6,339 nucleotides of DNA, from positions 1 through 6,339 of the forward strand of contig JAGLYE010000095.1 in NCBI GenBank assembly GCA_023132505.1, written 5' to 3'. This DNA is from Bacteroidales bacterium (GTDB lineage: Bacteria > Bacteroidota > Bacteroidia > Bacteroidales > B18-G4). The notes under the pieces are model-generated. The model did not search any database. It was not told the DNA's origin and worked only from the letters and a program-made list of their open reading frames with translations. The translations under genes were made by a program, and so were the position numbers. This document shows, piece by piece, positions 5,792 to 6,339 of the stretch (the first letter of the stretch is position 1; every line of letters begins with the position of its first letter).

Positions 5792-6339
5792 TCATGTCTC
5801 TAAGGCGAATATCCCATATACAGCAGATCCGCTGCCGCTCATGGAAGAATACACGGCCCCATTCTGATACATCGTTTCTTTTACTGCCCGGATCTCCGGG
5901 TATTTATTAAAGATGGGTTCTTCAAAATCATTGATGAGATAATCCTTCCACTCAACTATTGGCTTTTTTATGACTTCCCGGAGGGATGGCCGGTCTTCAA
6001 GCGGCTTTACCAGGCCATATGCTTCCGGGGTACTGATGTGGATATCAGATTTGACCACCTTGATCTCATATTCCGACAGATCCAGGTCGATTTCTTCGAA
6101 TACCTCTCCCCTGCCGGAGGCGAAAACAGGCTTGTTTTTAATAAAAAACGGGCAATCGCTTCCCAACTTTGCAGCCAGCATTTTCAGTGCAGCAGTGCTG
6201 ATGTTAAGCTTAAACAGATCATTCAGCATCAGTAGCATTTGGGCTGCATCAGATGACCCTCCTCCCAATCCCGACCCGGTGGGGATATGCTTGAGCAAAT
6301 GCATTTCAACAGCCGGAATATCAAATTCCTCTTGCAGTA
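5792..6339 (-). CDS. ispE: 4-diphosphocytidyl-2-C-methyl-D-erythritol kinase, C-terminal part (5' truncated by window)
   Basis: IspE is a cytoplasmic GHMP-superfamily kinase that phosphorylates the 2-hydroxyl of CDP-methylerythritol in the MEP pathway to isopentenyl diphosphate. The frame stays open to the window end, giving 181 residues of the C-terminal part; roughly 90 N-terminal residues, with the substrate-binding Lys region, lie outside. The ATP-binding glycine loop is PTGSGLGGGSSDAA (fragment residues 19-32). The probable catalytic Asp is in LGSDCPFF (Asp61), and the C-terminal GHMP motif is SSMSGSGSAVYG (about 164-175). The ATG at 6304-6302 is internal: the 11 codons before it continue the family sequence (LQEEFDIPAVE) directly into HLLKHIPTGSG. 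All motifs present look intact. It converges on the tgt-permease operon across the octamer repeats; its own upstream neighbours are not visible. Confidence 0.95.
   Translation of the reverse strand, partial: LQEEFDIPAVEMHLLKHIPTGSGLGGGSSDAAQMLLMLNDLFKLNISTAALKMLAAKLGSDCPFFIKNKPVFASGRGEVFEEIDLDLSEYEIKVVKSDIHISTPEAYGLVKPLEDRPSLREVIKKPIVEWKDYLINDFEEPIFNKYPEIRAVKETMYQNGAVYSSMSGSGSAVYGIFALET

Noticed and set aside
6302..6304. ATG as the start of ispE
   Set aside because: The frame stays open to the window edge, and the codons before this ATG continue the expected IspE sequence, so the gene is cut by the window and the ATG is internal.

Overview
This 6.3 kb window looks like chromosomal DNA from a member of the Bacteroidota, probably a Bacteroidales-like environmental lineage. 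Three things point there: the sequence character of the tRNA-guanine transglycosylase, including loss of its zinc cysteines; a TAnnTTTG promoter element, the -7 box typical of this phylum, just upstream of that gene; and starts that mostly lack a strong Shine-Dalgarno sequence. The order is an inference from protein likeness and was not tested by a search.

Layout. Positions 1-134 hold the 3' end of an unidentified gene. Its stop overlaps, in an ATGA, the start of a 497-residue regulator (131-1624) that joins a GHKL/RsbW-type ATPase-like domain to a GNAT acyltransferase domain and a C-terminal part that may be a second GNAT fold. Converging on it after only 23 bp is a minus-strand pair: a membrane-anchored family 2 glycosyltransferase (3380-2247) and an ECF-like sigma factor (2256-1648), whose coding regions overlap by 10 bp. 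A 74-bp divergent intergenic region (3381-3454) separates that pair from a plus-strand pair, tgt (3455-4585) and an LptF/LptG-family permease (4595-5671). A 120-bp intergenic stretch (5672-5791), largely filled by an 8-bp-period repeat, separates the permease from ispE, which runs in on the minus strand and is cut by the window end.

How the genes fit together. Most of the window is housekeeping or envelope-related: queuosine tRNA modification, LPS transport to the outer membrane, isoprenoid precursor synthesis by the MEP pathway, and a probable polysaccharide or glycolipid glycosyltransferase. The regulatory content is the ECF-like sigma factor, translationally coupled to the glycosyltransferase with no adjacent anti-sigma gene, and the ATPase-GNAT fusion. 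No mobile element, CRISPR array, tRNA or rRNA was seen. I found no clear new multi-gene system. The points most worth a second look are the ATPase-GNAT fusion with an altered nucleotide-binding motif, the octamer repeat array, and the zinc-ligand-free Tgt.
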